From: Elusimicrobiota bacterium | GTDB taxonomy: Bacteria; Elusimicrobiota; Elusimicrobia; Elusimicrobiales; UBA9959 | NCBI GenBank assembly: GCA_012517235.1 | Contig: JAAYVI010000065.1 | Location: 1-50,506 of the forward strand | DNA: 50,506 nucleotides | Direction: 5' to 3' | Shown: positions 7,547 to 15,734 of the stretch, one piece after another | Layout: each line of letters opens with the position of its first letter | Position numbering within the stretch: the stretch's first letter is position 1 | Program-made: the position numbers and the translations under genes | Notes under the pieces: model-generated | The model's input: only the letters and a program-made list of their open reading frames with translations | The model's database searches: none | Told to the model about the DNA's origin: nothing

Positions 7547-9318
7547 ACGAAAAAACAAGAACGGAACTGATAAATTTTCTTAAAAGTCTGACGAGACTTG
7601 TGGTGCAGAGCAATTTGTATTCCAGCGGACATCCGCAAGTCGCCGAGGCGTCTTTGGAGGCAAAAAAATACCTTGAAGCGGCGGCTCAGTCGGAAAATAT
7701 TTCGGAACTCGTTTTTACTTTGGATCAAAATCGTCTTTTATTTAACGGAGTTTTGCTTTTAAATTCCGACAGAGTTCCCAATTCTCTTTTAAACCTTTTT
7801 AAAAAAACGTCCTGCGACAGCATAGTCTTTTCAAAAGATGTTTCCAAGGAAGAGCTTGTTTCTTTCCCAAAAATAATAGCGCATAAGGGAACACCCGACG
7901 AGTTCCTAAAAAACAATTCGATAGAAAAAATAAGGCTTATAAAATCTTTATATGTCAAAGCCGAAAAGGCGGCGGATAATAAAAATCAAGATTCTAAGGA
8001 AATTAAGGATCATCAAGACATATCCAAGGAAATAAAAGATAGAAGTTTTGAAGATAGTCTAAAAAGCATAGTGTCGCGTTTGACTCAAGACGAAAATCAG
8101 CAAAAACAGATAATAGACGCTTTGTTTGAAAAATTTAAAAGCGAAGTCGAGGCCCGGGTAAATTTGGCCGTGGAAAAAATAAAAAAAGAAAAAATTAAAG
8201 TAGAAAACGATTATGAAAGAACCCAAGCCGTAATAACCAATATAGCCAACGGCGTTCTTACCGTAGATAAAAACGGAAATGTGATAATGATGAATCCGCA
8301 GGCTCAGGCGATAACGGGCAAGCCTCTTAAAGAAATAGCGGGAAAGAAAATTTTTGACGCGGTAAATTTGGAGAATCAAATAATAAACATAGCAAACGAA
8401 CTCAAAAACGAAGGAGATAAGAAGATAGATACGGCGGTCAGTTCCAAGGGCAAAGAAGAATTGTCTAAAACAATAAAAAACTCCACCGCTTTGATAAAGA
8501 ACGAGGAAGGAAAAATAGTGGGTACCATATCTTTGCCCACCGATATGGCAAAACTTCAAGAGCTTGATAGATTAAAAGACGATTTTATATCTACGATGAC
8601 TCACGAACTGCGTTCGCCTTTAACGTCGATTAAAATGGCCTTGGATTTGATATCCAGAGAAAAACTCAGCCCCGGAGTCGGAAATATGCTTAATGCCGCA
8701 ATAAGAAACTCCGAAAGGTTAAATTCCATAATAAGCGATATCCTCGATTTTTCAAAGCTACAATCGGGGAAAATGACTTTTAATTTGGCCGAAAACGACG
8801 CGGCCGAAATAGCAAAAAGCGCGGCCGATTCTATGAAAGCGTGGTCCGCTTCTAAACAAGTTCCGATATCCGTTTCTTTCGGCGAAGATTTGCCCAAGAT
8901 ATATTCCGATAAGAGAAGAACGGAACAGATACTTATTAACTTGCTTTCAAATTCTCTTAAGTTTACGCCTTCTGGCGGTAAGATAGAGATAAATATAGAG
9001 AAAGGCAAGGATTCCCTTTCGAATTTTGTTTTCTTTTCGGTTAAGGATAGCGGCTGCGGCATAAAAAAAGAAGAGATTAATAAAATTTTTGATAAATTCG
9101 TTCAGGCCGCTTCAGGGGAGAAAGTGGGGGGGACCGGACTTGGACTTGCCATTACCAAGGCCATGGTGGTTATGCAGGGCGGAAATATTTCGGTGCAAAG
9201 CGAAGAAGGTAAAGGAGCAGTTTTTACTTTTTCCATTCCGGTTTATAAGGAAGAAGAAAAAAAAGAACAAATTTTACCCGCCGAAAAACCATGGTGGAAA
9301 AAACTTTTAGGCATATAG
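7543..9318 (+). CDS. Soluble PAS histidine kinase with an N-terminal GHP-type domain
   Basis: 591 residues with no membrane segment. Residues 1-135 form an input domain with a LYSSGHP signature (25-31); a similar region precedes signalling domains in other bacteria, but its function is not known to me. A charged linker with coiled-coil character (about 140-225) leads to a PAS domain (about 225-335), then HisKA with His354 in MTHELRSPL, then HATPase (about 455-575) with NLLSNSLKF, VKDSGCGI and GGTGLGLAI. All catalytic boxes are intact. It ends in a basic, Trp-rich tail (KPWWKKLLGI). It overlaps the sugar dehydrogenase by ATGA, so it may tune surface polysaccharide synthesis. No response regulator is adjacent. 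Confidence 0.9.
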   Translation: MNEKTRTELINFLKSLTRLVVQSNLYSSGHPQVAEASLEAKKYLEAAAQSENISELVFTLDQNRLLFNGVLLLNSDRVPNSLLNLFKKTSCDSIVFSKDVSKEELVSFPKIIAHKGTPDEFLKNNSIEKIRLIKSLYVKAEKAADNKNQDSKEIKDHQDISKEIKDRSFEDSLKSIVSRLTQDENQQKQIIDALFEKFKSEVEARVNLAVEKIKKEKIKVENDYERTQAVITNIANGVLTVDKNGNVIMMNPQAQAITGKPLKEIAGKKIFDAVNLENQIINIANELKNEGDKKIDTAVSSKGKEELSKTIKNSTALIKNEEGKIVGTISLPTDMAKLQELDRLKDDFISTMTHELRSPLTSIKMALDLISREKLSPGVGNMLNAAIRNSERLNSIISDILDFSKLQSGKMTFNLAENDAAEIAKSAADSMKAWSASKQVPISVSFGEDLPKIYSDKRRTEQILINLLSNSLKFTPSGGKIEINIEKGKDSLSNFVFFSVKDSGCGIKKEEINKIFDKFVQAASGEKVGGTGLGLAITKAMVVMQGGNISVQSEEGKGAVFTFSIPVYKEEEKKEQILPAEKPWWKKLLGI

Positions 9319-9487
9319 CTTTTTCCAGATCATCTATTCTTCCAATCTTCTAATCGTCCAATCTTTTTTTGCTATACATCCACGCACCTATGCCTCCACA
9401 CATCTATACTTCTACGCATCTAATTTGCTCGCTTGCTATTCTCGCCGCTAAAAAGCCTACTAACAATATACTCAAAATTTAGCGCAT

Positions 9488-9597
9488 AGCTTTCGGCAAT
9501 TTCTCGCCGGCCCGATTGGGAAACCAGTCCCGTCGGTTTCCCCCGATAAATCGGGTCCCCCTTCCGCTACGGGCCGTCTTTAAAACCGCCGAAAGCT
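9488..9597. repeat. Inverted-arm palindromic element, copy 1
   Basis: Terminal arms AGCTTTCGGC (9488-9497) and GCCGAAAGCT (9588-9597) are perfect 10-bp inverted repeats. Nested inside are CGGCCCG/CGGGCCG (9508-9514 with 9570-9576), a CCGA-GGGA/TCCC-TCGG hairpin, and CCCGAT-AA-ATCGGG (9542-9555). It is much more GC-rich than its surroundings. It resembles a REP- or MITE-like element without a transposase. Confidence 0.7.
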
Positions 9598-9728
9598 TTT
9601 TAATCATCCAATCTTGTAATATTTTTCGCCATACATCCACACATCTATACTTCTACGCATCTAATTTGCTCGCTTGCTATTCTTGCCGCTAAAAAGCCGA
9701 CTAACAATGTCCTCAAAATTTAGCGCAT

Positions 9729-9838
9729 AGCTTTCGGCAATTTCTCGCCGGCCCGATTGGGAAACCAGTCCCGTCGGTTTCCCCCGATAAATCGGGTCCC
9801 CCTTCCGCTACGGGCCGGCTTCAAAACCGCCGAAAGCT
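9729..9838. repeat. Inverted-arm palindromic element, copy 2
   Basis: Same architecture as the element 241 bp earlier: arms at 9729-9738 and 9829-9838 with the same nested hairpins. The two copies differ at only a few bases, for example GTCTTTAA versus GGCTTCAA near the right arm. Confidence 0.7.
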
Positions 9839-9987
9839 TTTTAATCATCAATTCTTATATCCGTCCGATCTTCTAATATTTTTCGCCATACATCTATCCG
9901 TCTATACTCTAATTTTATTTCTTGGTATTTGTTATAATTATATTGTCTAAATCTATAGCCCAAAGAGGCTTTTATTCGGAGGTTAAA

Positions 9988-11616
9988 ATGAACGGAATTA
10001 TTAGAGTGCCAGAGCCGCAAAACGAACCGGTGCTTTCTTATGCTCCCGGAACAAACGAAAGAAAGGAGCTTAAAGCAAAAATAGAAGAACTTAGAAATCA
10101 AGTTATAGAAATACCTTTGATAATAGGCGGAAAAGAAATAAGGACCGGAAAAACTTCCGATGTCGTGATTCCTCATGAAAATAAAAAAGTAATAGCCAGA
10201 TATCATAGGGCTTCTTCCAAAGAAGTCGAAACGGCGGTTGAGGAAAGTAAAAAAGCGAGAAAGATTTGGGCTAAGATGCCTTTCGAACATAGAGCCGCGA
10301 TATTTTTAAGAGCGGCCGAGCTTTTAGCCGGACCTATGAGACAAACTCTTAATGCGGCCACTATGATAGGTCAGTCTAAAAATCCTTTTCAAGCGGAAAT
10401 AGATTCGGCCTGCGAACTTGTGGATTTTTACAGGTTTAACACATATTTTGCTCAACAGATATACGCAAATCAGCCTTATTCTCCCAAACCTACTTGGAAT
10501 TATATGGATTATAGGCCCTTGGAGGGATTCGTTTTTGCCGTTACTCCTTTTAACTTTACGTCAATAGCCGGCAATCTCCCGACTTCTCCGGCGATAATGG
10601 GAAATACCGTAATATGGAAGCCGGCTTCTACTGCGGTTTATTCCGGATATTTCCTTATGAAACTTTGGCAGGCGGCCGGGCTTCCGGACGGAGTTATAAA
10701 TATGGTTCCCGGTTCCGGTGCGGATGTGGGAAATCCCGTCATCAATAGTCCAGATTTTATGGGACTTCATTTCACCGGTTCTACCGGAGTTTTCAACGGC
10801 ATGTGGGCTACAATAGTAAAAAATTTGGACAAATATAAAGGATATCCCAGAATAGTCGGAGAAACGGGAGGAAAAGATTTTATATTCGCGCATCCTTCCG
10901 CGGATAGAAAAGCTTTGGTAACCGCCATAGTAAGAGGAGCTTTCGAATATCAAGGTCAGAAATGTTCCGCCGCTTCGAGGGCATATATTCCCGAAAGCGT
11001 ATGGAAAGAAATAAAAGACGATCTTATAAGTCAGATTAAATCCTTGAAAATGGGGCCGGCCGAAGATTTTACAAACTTTGTAAACGCCGTCATAGATAAG
11101 TCGGCTTATCAAAGCATAAAAAGCTATATAGACTACGCCGCATCTTCCGCCGACGCTAAAATTTTAGCCGGAGGCAAATGCGACGACAGTCAGGGTTATT
11201 TTATCGAACCGACTTTGATAGAAGCGCTTAAGCCGGATTTTAAAACGATGTGCGAAGAAATATTCGGACCTGTTATAACCGTTTATGTATACAAGGATTC
11301 CAAACTTGACGAAACATTGGATCTTTGCGATAAAACTTCGCCTTACGCTCTTACCGGCGCGGTGTTTGCTCAAGACAGATCCGCCGTCATTAAGGTTATG
11401 GACGCTTTGGAAAATGCCGCGGGAAATTTTTACATAAACGACAAACCTACCGGAGCGGTAGTAGGACAGCAGCCTTTCGGCGGAGCAAGAGCCAGCGGCA
11501 CAAACGATAAGGCGGGCAGTTATCTTAATCTCATAAGATGGACTTCGCCGAGAGCCATAAAGGAAAACTTTGTTCCTCCTTCGGACTATAAGTATCCTTT
11601 CATGCTTGAAAAGTAA
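9988..11616 (+). CDS. pruA: L-glutamate gamma-semialdehyde (P5C) dehydrogenase
   Basis: Oxidises pyrroline-5-carboxylate/glutamate semialdehyde to glutamate with NAD+ in proline and arginine breakdown. The frame is open from 9922, but the start at 9988 has a GGAGG site 4 nt upstream and begins the family's typical PNEPVLSYAPG-like N-terminus. This gives 542 residues, the length of the ALDH4-type, single-domain enzyme rather than the bifunctional PutA. Catalytic residues are Glu292 in GETGGKD and Cys326 in YQGQKCSAAS; the Asn-containing FNFTSIAGN and the NAD-site FTGST are present. No proline dehydrogenase is visible in the window. A tRNA follows 12 bp after the stop. Confidence 0.93.
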   Translation: MNGIIRVPEPQNEPVLSYAPGTNERKELKAKIEELRNQVIEIPLIIGGKEIRTGKTSDVVIPHENKKVIARYHRASSKEVETAVEESKKARKIWAKMPFEHRAAIFLRAAELLAGPMRQTLNAATMIGQSKNPFQAEIDSACELVDFYRFNTYFAQQIYANQPYSPKPTWNYMDYRPLEGFVFAVTPFNFTSIAGNLPTSPAIMGNTVIWKPASTAVYSGYFLMKLWQAAGLPDGVINMVPGSGADVGNPVINSPDFMGLHFTGSTGVFNGMWATIVKNLDKYKGYPRIVGETGGKDFIFAHPSADRKALVTAIVRGAFEYQGQKCSAASRAYIPESVWKEIKDDLISQIKSLKMGPAEDFTNFVNAVIDKSAYQSIKSYIDYAASSADAKILAGGKCDDSQGYFIEPTLIEALKPDFKTMCEEIFGPVITVYVYKDSKLDETLDLCDKTSPYALTGAVFAQDRSAVIKVMDALENAAGNFYINDKPTGAVVGQQPFGGARASGTNDKAGSYLNLIRWTSPRAIKENFVPPSDYKYPFMLEK

Positions 11617-11628
11617 AATATTAACAGC

Positions 11629-11700
11629 GCGCCCATAGCTCAATGGATAGAGCGCCGGCCTGCGAAGCCGTAGATTCGAGTTCGATTCTCGATGGGCGCA
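11629..11700 (+). tRNA. tRNA-Arg, anticodon GCG
   Basis: A 72-nt cloverleaf. The acceptor stem GCGCCCA pairs perfectly with TGGGCGC. The D stem is GCTC/GAGC with a GG-containing loop. The anticodon stem has four pairs plus one mismatch at its top and the loop C-T-GCG-A-A, and the T arm is TCGAG-TTCGATT-CTCGA. The discriminator is A and CCA is not encoded. The anticodon GCG reads CGC/CGU arginine codons without inosine, whereas most bacteria use ACG edited to ICG. It sits between pruA and a cyclase gene with gaps of 12 and 16 bp. Confidence 0.9.
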
Positions 11701-11716
11701 GTTTTGTTTTAAAAAT

Positions 11717-13246
11717 ATGTCTCAAAAAAAATTAAGCGAAAAAGCCGAAAAAGAGCTTAAATCCATATATCACATATATTTTTTTTTACTTACCCTTTAC
11801 AGCGTAAACGAAAGTTTTTCAAACTTTTTTCTGATAACTTTTTCAAAAGTTCTGAATCTGTCGAAACAAAATATTTCATTTTTGATAGATAATACCAAAG
11901 GCGTGCTCTGGGGTTCTTTTTTTATTATGTTTCTTGCCGTATATTATTGGACTTCGGATTTTAAAAAATACATAAAGAAACCGTCCGACGATTTGAAGCT
12001 TAAAATAAGAAAGAAAATAGAAAATATTTATTTTTATTTTATTTACTTTTATGCCGTATCTTTTTTTACCGCCTTATTATTTTCTTATCTAAGGTTTAAA
12101 TATGAAAATATTTCTTTCTGGAAAACTCTCGCTCCGGCTATTACATTTTCTTTTTTAACTCAATTCGGATTTATACTGCCTTATGTGGACGCCACTTTAT
12201 ATAAACTTGATTCTTTGATGGCGGAACTTTACGATAAAGAAGAATTATATAGACCGAGAAGCGGTAAAAGTTTCCCTGTTTTTTATAAGCTTTTATTCCT
12301 TGTAATTTCATGCGCGGTTATGCCCATAATTATGACCGTATTGGCAATAGAAACAAATGTGGATTTACCCTCTTATAAAGGGGAAATGGCTTTTTCTTTT
12401 TTGCTTTTTATAATATTTTTATCTGTGGGAATAAACAGCATATTTTACGGACTGCATAAGCCTCTGGAGATCTTATCGGATAAAATGAAAAAGGCGGCCG
12501 GCGGCGACTATTCCGCAAAAACCAGAGTTTATTTCTCCGACGAAATAGGAAGAATAAAGGCGGCTTTTAATACGATGTTAGACGGATTAAGAGAAAGAGA
12601 AGAACTGTTTGGAACTTTCGGGCGATATTTGTCGCCGGAAGTAGCCAAAGAACTGATAAAGAATAAAAAATTAAGTTTGGGAGGAGAGGAAATTAAAGCG
12701 GCGGTAATGTTTTGCGACATAAGAGATTTTACTCCTTTAAGCGAAAGAATGTCTCCGTCGCAGTTGGTATCTTTTTTAAACGATTATCTTTCAAAGGTAG
12801 TTCCTCCGATAATGGAAAAAAACGGAGTAATAAGCAAATTTATGGGAGACGGTATTATGGCGATTTTTGCTCCTTCTTTGGGATGTCAAGAATATGCGAA
12901 AAAATCTTTGACTGCGGCTCTGGAAATGAGAAATGCTTTGGCGATATTTAATAATTCAGGCAAATATCCGTTTAAAATATCTTTCGGGATAGGCCTTCAT
13001 GCGGGGAACTTGGTCGCCGGCAACATAGGAGCTCAGGAAAGGATGGAGTATGCTTTTATAGGAGATACCGTAAATGCGGCTTCGAGAATAGAATCCAAAA
13101 CAAAAGATTTTTCCTGCGATATTTTGGTTTCCGAAGAACTTTTAAAAGTTTTGGGAGAAGACGTTAAAAAATTTAATTTAATTTCGGCCGGAGAAGTAAA
13201 ATTGAAAGGTAAAAGTATGCCTTTGTCGGTTTATAAACTTTCTTAA
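11717..13246 (+). CDS. Membrane-bound class III adenylate/guanylate cyclase
   Basis: 509 residues. The N-terminal half is hydrophobic, with about six predicted membrane spans (near 18-38, 62-78, 105-124, 137-156, 190-212 and 224-245). A HAMP linker (about 247-297) leads to the catalytic domain (about 305-500). Metal-binding aspartates are in MFCDIRDFT (Asp334) and KFMGDGIMA (Asp378), and GDTVNAASRIES is also intact. Lys374 before the GD pair favours ATP, so cAMP is the likely product. The sensed signal is unknown. It starts 16 bp after the tRNA with no clear ribosome site. Confidence 0.88.
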   Translation: MSQKKLSEKAEKELKSIYHIYFFLLTLYSVNESFSNFFLITFSKVLNLSKQNISFLIDNTKGVLWGSFFIMFLAVYYWTSDFKKYIKKPSDDLKLKIRKKIENIYFYFIYFYAVSFFTALLFSYLRFKYENISFWKTLAPAITFSFLTQFGFILPYVDATLYKLDSLMAELYDKEELYRPRSGKSFPVFYKLLFLVISCAVMPIIMTVLAIETNVDLPSYKGEMAFSFLLFIIFLSVGINSIFYGLHKPLEILSDKMKKAAGGDYSAKTRVYFSDEIGRIKAAFNTMLDGLREREELFGTFGRYLSPEVAKELIKNKKLSLGGEEIKAAVMFCDIRDFTPLSERMSPSQLVSFLNDYLSKVVPPIMEKNGVISKFMGDGIMAIFAPSLGCQEYAKKSLTAALEMRNALAIFNNSGKYPFKISFGIGLHAGNLVAGNIGAQERMEYAFIGDTVNAASRIESKTKDFSCDILVSEELLKVLGEDVKKFNLISAGEVKLKGKSMPLSVYKLS

Positions 13247-13280
13247 AACGGCAAAAGTGGAAGTCGAAGCCAATAAATAA

Positions 13281-13286
13281 TATAAT
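13281..13286 (+). promoter_or_regulatory. -10 box before the M50-like gene and trpS operon
   Basis: TATAAT, 8 nt before the ATG at 13295. There is no recognisable -35 and no Shine-Dalgarno sequence, so it is another leaderless-type start. Confidence 0.35.
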
Positions 13287-13294
13287 TTATACTT

Positions 13295-13930
13295 ATGGAA
13301 GCCATTCTTCAAATTCCGGCATTGTTTTTTTCGATAATAATACACGAATTTATGCGCGGATACGCCGCATATATAAAAGGCGACGATACGGCTTATCTTT
13401 CCGGAAGACTTACTTTAAATCCTATTCCTCATATAGATCCCGTAGGCACATTAATACTGCCCGCATTGGCATATTTTTCTCATATGCCTTTTATAGGCTG
13501 GGCCAAACCGGTTCCGGTAAATCCTTACAGAATGAGAGATCCCAGATACGATATGGTTTTTGTGGCGGCCAGCGGGCCCGCATCCAATCTGGCTCTGGCT
13601 TTTTTAAGCGCCGTTTCTCTTAAGATTTTATCTCTTGTGGGATTTTTCTATTTTTCTTTTTCTACGCCTTTCTATTATCTCTTAACTTTTATGGTTTATA
13701 TAAACATAGCTTTGGCTTTTTTTAATTTGATTCCCATTTATCCTTTGGACGGCAGTCAAATACTGCTCGGGCTTTTGCCTTATAAAGCTCTTCAAATATA
13801 CGAAAGACATATTCCTTACGGTTTTTACATAATAATATTTTTGGCTTTGGCCGGAATTTTTAAGTATATAATAGTTTATCCCATGGAAATAGTGCTTAAA
13901 TTATTTTCTCTTATGGGATTGGCGGTATAA
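13295..13930 (+). CDS. Site-2-protease (M50) homologue with substituted zinc motif
   Basis: 211 residues with about five membrane spans, matching the short M50B intramembrane protease family: a hydrophobic N-terminus, GRLTLNPIPHIDPVGT (48-63), GWAKPVPVNPYRMRDP and the C-terminal NLIPIYPLDGSQ with the third-ligand Asp. The usual HExxH is HEFMR here (His17, Glu18, Arg21). The second zinc-binding histidine is replaced by Arg, encoded by CGC at 13355-13357, one transition away from CAC. It may be inactive, use another ligand, or reflect a strain variant or base error. The stop overlaps the trpS start by one base. Confidence 0.85.
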   Translation: MEAILQIPALFFSIIIHEFMRGYAAYIKGDDTAYLSGRLTLNPIPHIDPVGTLILPALAYFSHMPFIGWAKPVPVNPYRMRDPRYDMVFVAASGPASNLALAFLSAVSLKILSLVGFFYFSFSTPFYYLLTFMVYINIALAFFNLIPIYPLDGSQILLGLLPYKALQIYERHIPYGFYIIIFLALAGIFKYIIVYPMEIVLKLFSLMGLAV

Positions 13931-15015
13931 TGGAAAAAAGAATAATAGTTTCGGGAATGCGCCCGACCGGGAGACTTCATCTGGGAAATTATTGGGGAGC
14001 TTTGAAGAATTATTTGGAACTTCAAGAAAGCTGCGAATGTTATTTTTTTGCCGCGGATTGGCATGCTTTGACTACGGCGTTTGAAAAAACTCCGATAGCT
14101 GAAAATACTTTAAAACTTGCGGCCGACTGGTTAGCCGCCGGCCTAAATCCCGAAAAATGCGTAATATTCAGGCAATCCGATGTAAAATATCACGGCGAGC
14201 TTTATCTTATGTTGGGCATGATAACGCCCATTTCTTGGCTTTTAAGAAATCCGACATTTAAAGAACAGCTTACCGAATTGTATCGCCAAAAATATAAAGG
14301 TCAGGAAGATAAAATGAAAAAAAGCGAAGGGGCCATGGACGCGGTGGCTTCTTCTCAGGGTTTTAGCGAAGAAGAAAATATGGCCTTAAATTCGGAGCTT
14401 AGCAATTACGGTTTCTTGGGTTATCCGGTTCTTCAGGCCGCGGACATACTTTTATACGGAGCCTCTCATGTGCCGATAGGCAAGGATCAGCTTCCTCATC
14501 TGGAACTGACCAGAGAGATAGCCAGAAGGTTTAATCATATTTTCAAGTGTAAAGTATTTAACGAGCCTCAGCCGCTTTTTACCTCGTCTCCTTTTGTTCC
14601 CGGCATAGATAAAAGAAAAATGTCCAAATCTTACGGAAATACCATAGAACTTTCCGATTGCGGCTCCGTTCTCGAAGCTAAAATAAAGAAAATGTTTACG
14701 GATCCCGCAAAAGTTAAAGCAAACGACAAAGGCAATCCCGACGGCTGCGTGGTTTTCGCTTTCCATAAACTTTACAATAAAGACTGCGCTTTAAGAGAAA
14801 AGGAATGCAGAGAAGGCGCCATAGGCTGCGGAGCTTGTAAAAAACATCTCTACGAATTAATGAATCCTTCTATGGAGAAAATGTCGGAAAAAATTTCTCA
14901 ATATTCGAAAGACTACGGCTTTGTGGAAAAGGTTTTGCGCGAGGGAGCCGAAAAAGCCAAGGCAAAAGCCGAAATAATAATCAAAAAGGCGGCTTCGGAG
15001 GCTAAAATAATATGA
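13930..15015 (+). CDS. trpS: Tryptophanyl-tRNA synthetase, probable [4Fe-4S] type
   Basis: Charges tRNA-Trp. 361 residues, class I core: GMRPTGRLHLGNYWG carries the HIGH-like HLGN (17-20), and KMSKS is at 230-234. Near the C-terminus lie Cys273, Cys293, Cys300 and Cys303 (C-x19-C-x6-C-x2-C), followed by two lysines. This resembles the cluster site I recall from Thermotoga maritima TrpRS (C-x22-C-x6-C-x2-C). There is also an insertion of about 30 residues before the SNYGFLGYPVLQAADIL block. It is the head of a run of overlapping genes, with an ATGA overlap into scpA. Confidence 0.95.
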   Translation: MEKRIIVSGMRPTGRLHLGNYWGALKNYLELQESCECYFFAADWHALTTAFEKTPIAENTLKLAADWLAAGLNPEKCVIFRQSDVKYHGELYLMLGMITPISWLLRNPTFKEQLTELYRQKYKGQEDKMKKSEGAMDAVASSQGFSEEENMALNSELSNYGFLGYPVLQAADILLYGASHVPIGKDQLPHLELTREIARRFNHIFKCKVFNEPQPLFTSSPFVPGIDKRKMSKSYGNTIELSDCGSVLEAKIKKMFTDPAKVKANDKGNPDGCVVFAFHKLYNKDCALREKECREGAIGCGACKKHLYELMNPSMEKMSEKISQYSKDYGFVEKVLREGAEKAKAKAEIIIKKAASEAKII

Positions 15016-15722
15016 GCATGATGGACATACATCTGGAAGTTTTCGAAGGGCCTTTGGATCTTTTGCTTTATTTGGTTAAGAAAAACAATATGGATATCTA
15101 CGATATAAAGATATCGGAGATAACGGGCGAATATTTGGCTTATTTGGACGTTATGAAGGAGCTGAATTTGGAGGTAGCCGGAGAATTTTTGGTTATGGCA
15201 TCCACTCTTATGCAGATAAAAGCGAAAATGCTTTTACCCAAACAGCAGGCTCCGGAAGGGGAAGAGGAAGGGGAAGATCCGAGGGCCGGACTTATTCATC
15301 AGCTTGAAGAATATCAAAAATTTAAAACGGCTTCCAAGGTTTTGGAAGAGCGTTTTGTCAAATATAGAGATGTTTTTTACAGAGGTTCTCCGGTTTTTAG
15401 CGTCGAAGACAAAGTCCTGGACGCCGAGTTTGCCGCGATAATAGAAGCCGTCAGACGGGCTTTTGAAAAGCTTCCCGACAAAAAAGAAATAGCGGGGGAA
15501 AATTTCCCCATAGAAAGCCGTATGGAAAAAATAATGAATCTTTTATCGGGAAAAGAGTGGGTTTTATTGGACGAGGTTTTTGAAAACGAAACAAAAAAAC
15601 TGGCCATAATAACCTGTTTTTTGGCCATGCTCGAACTTATAAAGCAAAGAAAAATAATAGTCAGCCAAGACGACGCTTTTAAGGAAGTCAGAATTTATCC
15701 GAGGAAAGAAGAACATAATTAG
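15012..15722 (+). CDS. scpA: Segregation and condensation protein ScpA
   Basis: Kleisin subunit that bridges Smc heads in the bacterial condensin. 236 residues, normal length. It starts with the hallmark FEGPLDLLLYLVKKNNMDIYD (about residues 8-28), has a variable acidic linker (near 80-95, GEEEGEDPR) and a C-terminal winged helix with FLAMLELIKQRKI. It overlaps trpS by 4 bp and is followed 12 bp later by scpB. smc itself is not in the window. Confidence 0.95.
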   Translation: MSMMDIHLEVFEGPLDLLLYLVKKNNMDIYDIKISEITGEYLAYLDVMKELNLEVAGEFLVMASTLMQIKAKMLLPKQQAPEGEEEGEDPRAGLIHQLEEYQKFKTASKVLEERFVKYRDVFYRGSPVFSVEDKVLDAEFAAIIEAVRRAFEKLPDKKEIAGENFPIESRMEKIMNLLSGKEWVLLDEVFENETKKLAIITCFLAMLELIKQRKIIVSQDDAFKEVRIYPRKEEHN

Positions 15723-15734
15723 GCGGAGAAAAAT

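Larger units (their letters stand above)
9349..9911. repeat. Tandem repeat, period 241 bp, about 2.3 copies
   Basis: Two long units (about 9358-9608 and 9608-9850) align with a shift of exactly 241 bp and only a few substitutions after position 9398; the first carries about 14 extra bases before that point. A partial third unit runs to about 9911 and a diverged fragment lies at about 9330-9357. It fills most of the 669-bp gap between the kinase and the P5C dehydrogenase. I see no credible coding region in it. Each unit contains a 110-bp inverted-arm element listed separately. Confidence 0.85.

Noticed and set aside
9922-9987. Upstream start for P5C dehydrogenase
   Set aside because: The added 22 residues are hydrophobic and unlike the family; the GGAGG site sets the start at 9988.
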